A stretch of 64,000 nt of DNA from Glandiceps talaboti (taxonomy: Eukaryota > Hemichordata > Enteropneusta > Spengelidae): the NCBI RefSeq assembly GCF_964340395.1, contig NC_135569.1:18059257-18123256 (forward strand), given 5' to 3'. Positions within the stretch are counted from its first letter, which is position 1. Every line of letters starts with the position of its first letter. Below, one piece after another: positions 61,975 through 64,000 of the stretch. The notes beneath the pieces were generated by a model, which was not told where the DNA came from, did not search any database, and saw nothing but the letters and a program-made list of their open reading frames with translations. The position numbers were made by a program, and so were the translations under genes.

Positions 61975-63297
61975 CATTCACTCTGGCGGTTGAGTAAAAT
62001 TTGAAAACTGTTGTAAAATTTGAAAACTGTTAGTGCTGAAAAATTAGTTCATGCTTTTGTTACATCGAAATTAGATGACTGTAACAGTTTGTTTTTTGGG
62101 TCTACCTGCATATAAATTGAACAAACTTCAACATATTCAAAACTCTGCTGCTCGATTGGTGACAAGATGGAGGATTGGTCGTCAAGCTGATGTGAATCCA
62201 GTGCTGAAGGATTTACATTGGCTGCCAATCAAACAGCGAGTTCGTTATAAAATTCTAGCGCCGAACTACTTGTCCGAACTTATCAGTATCAATCATCCAT
62301 TACATAAAACAAGAAAGAGTGTTGGAATCAGGCTGAATCCTTTCTCTATTAAAGATCATGGAAAACAACCTTCTAAAACGTATGGTGACAGGGCTTTCAG
62401 TGGGTATGCTCCTAAACTGTGGAATAGTTTACCGCTTGAGCTTCGACTACTAGTACTTGAGAAAATTGCTCCTTTCAAGAAAAGTCTTAAAACGTATATT
62501 TAAACAATAATGTACGCCCTCCCAGCCCATAATGGACGAAAGCAAACTTTACACGACATAATGGGCGAGGTGACAGCCGAGCCCATTAAGGAGTGCAAAG
62601 TTTGCTTGAGTCCATTATGGACTGGGAGGGCATACATTATTGTTATTATTTTATAGTTTTGCCAATTCCAGTGAATTTGTAGACCGAGAAACGCAAAACA
62701 ACGTATAATATACACAGCGCTGAACATCGTCTGCCATGTTCGGCCCGGAAGCTGAATACTAATCATAGCGACACACGTACATACACGTACACACACATAT
62801 ACACTTCAATGAACTGCTGTGAACACAAATTTGTTTCATTTTAATTTCAATCTTTTAAAGAAAATTCTTATGGTGTTTACCCCATAATTTCCCTGTCCTT
62901 AAATACCCACACCTTTATTGCCTTACAGACATAAGCTTGTATTGTTATGCTCGTTCCGGGGCCGCGATGCCCAATAACGGAGTACATTATCAGTAATAAT
63001 GTACAGCGATGACGTCACAAAATTCACTGGAATTGGTAATGCTATAATATAATTTCTGACAATGCAATTGCTGATGTTTTTAAATGTTTTTAAATTGATT
63101 GCTAATTTTTAAATCCGATTTTGTTTTTAGAGACGCTTTTAAATTATTTATTGTGTTCTTATGCTAGATTTTTGTTGTTGTTGCTCTTTTGCTAGTCTTT
63201 CTTATTTTGTAATGTTCAGACCGCTGAGACATGTTTGTGTAGTGGTCTTTAAACAATAAATTATTATTATCATTATTATTATTATTATTATTATTTT
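61975..63297 (+). mobile_element. CR1/L2-type non-LTR retrotransposon, second copy, 5' truncated
   Basis: Only the C-terminal end of the reverse-transcriptase polyprotein and the 3' UTR remain. It reads KLNKLQHIQNSAARLVTRW, PVLKDLHWLPIKQRVRYKIL and TYGDRAFSGYAPKLWNSLPL. Relative to the copy at 13815-16438 it has a 36-nt in-frame deletion (after RYKIL) and a 552-bp foldback insertion (62501-63052). The 3' end is caataaattattatt followed by an ATT microsatellite, as in the first copy. Confidence 0.9.
62501..63052. mobile_element. Composite foldback insertion in the CR1/L2 copy
   Basis: Two inverted-repeat pairs. 62503-62554 pairs with 62593-62644 (aacaataatgtacgccctcc, ataatgga, gcaaacttt), with a small nested stem (taatgggc/gcccatta) in the loop. 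62645-62681 pairs with 63018-63053 (tttgccaattccagtgaatt). The other CR1/L2 copy lacks the whole segment, so it is an insertion. No coding frame seen. Confidence 0.7.
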
Positions 63298-63540
63298 TTT
63301 TTTGTGTGTGTGTGTGCGTGTGTGTGTGTGAATTCTACAACACATGTTTGCTACAAAGTCACACTTCCAGACAATACTTTCGAAAATAATGCAAAGTGGA
63401 CCCTGTTTTAGACTCTTCAGCTAGAAAAAAACCCATCCCATTTTAGACCAAAGGGCTAGAAAACATTCCCAAAAGGACAGTACATACATGTATATGTATA
63501 CTCAAATAAGAGGAGTATAGAATACCTTGGCAGTCACTGT
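63298..63540. other. GT microsatellite and unique sequence
   Basis: A (GT)n tract (63303-63330) follows the retrotransposon tail. The rest is unrecognised. Confidence 0.6.
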
Positions 63541-64000
63541 ATATTAACTTTGTGGAATGTGTGGGGCTAGAGGATTTTTTAATCCGTCTTTTTTCCCCTT
63601 TTCTATTTTTTCTTCAGTATATGGAATTTTATTTCTATTCCGAAATAAATAAATAATAATAATAATAATAATTAACCACTGTATAGAATACCTTGGCAGT
63701 CACTGCATATTAACCACTGTATGTATAGAATACCTTGGCAGTCACTGTATATTAACCACTGTATAGAATACCTTGGCAGTCACTGTATATTAACCACTGT
63801 ATAGAATACCTTGGCAGTCACTGTATATTAACCACTGTATAGAATACCTTGGCAGTCACTGTATATTAACCACTGTATAGAATACCTAGGCAGTCACTGT
63901 ATATTAACCACTGTAAAGAATATCTTGGCAGTCACTGTATATTAACCACTGTATAGAATACCTTGGCAGTCACTGTATATTAACCACTGTATAGAATACC
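63541..64000. repeat. 38-bp minisatellite running off the window
   Basis: About nine units of gtatagaataccttggcagt and cactgtatattaaccact, with an (AAT)n interruption at 63655-63672. It continues past base 64000. Confidence 0.92.

Overview
This is eukaryotic (animal) DNA. It carries most of one large, intron-rich gene on the minus strand: a class IA phosphoinositide 3-kinase p110 catalytic subunit, closest to PIK3CA (p110-alpha). I could define 14 coding exons, from the ATG at 52900 down to 3106. Every exon has AG/GT borders on the minus strand and every junction keeps frame. Together they encode 864 codons plus 2 nt: adaptor-binding domain, Ras-binding domain, C2 domain, helical domain and the N-lobe side of the kinase domain. 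The catalytic loop, DFG and C-terminal segment (about 180 residues in the family) are not in the window and should lie to the left of base 1.

Only about 2.6 kb is exon. The rest is introns (235 bp to 11.4 kb) and 5' flank, packed with minisatellites and transposable elements. The 40-odd tandem arrays have units of roughly 12-80 bp; the largest are a 38-bp array of about 5.8 kb (25.2-31.0 kb) and a 51/54-bp array of about 4.1 kb (44.2-48.2 kb). Elements seen are: two copies of a CR1/L2-type non-LTR retrotransposon; at least six copies or tails of a Helentron/HINE- or 'pearl'-like element with internal 151-bp repeats, a GGAC microsatellite and a 3' hairpin; two copies of a second element carrying an internal 38-bp minisatellite; two hAT-like non-autonomous elements with arrays of an 18-bp palindrome and 7-8 bp target duplications; a CAGGG-ended DNA transposon inside a tandem array; and two foldback elements.

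Layout: 1-3105 intron 14, with a TAG-rich array and a DNA transposon; 3106-7580 kinase-domain exons 14 to 11; 7581-12499 intron 10; 12500-20382 helical-domain exons 10 to 8; 20383-23648 intron 7 and exon 7; 23649-31016 intron 6, nearly all tandem repeat; 31017-33176 C2 and RBD/C2 exons; 33177-39405 intron 3 and the RBD exon; 39406-50787 intron 2; 50788-52900 exon 2, intron 1 and exon 1; 52901-64000 5' flank, repeats and transposons, with no further gene recognised.

The most interesting signal is that several arrays are built from the gene's own splice junctions. Intron 4 has six 77-bp units, each holding the last 59 nt of exon 4 plus its donor. Intron 1 is a 22-bp array whose unit includes the last six bases of exon 1 and its donor. 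The intron 3 array resembles the 3' end of exon 3. Exon 8 has a diverged copy of its 3' part just past its donor. The intron 8 array copies the acceptor tract of exon 9. I recall donor-spanning minisatellites being described in amphioxus genes. That, the p110-alpha similarity and the CR1/L2 elements make a cephalochordate or another marine invertebrate plausible, but the sequence alone does not prove the species.
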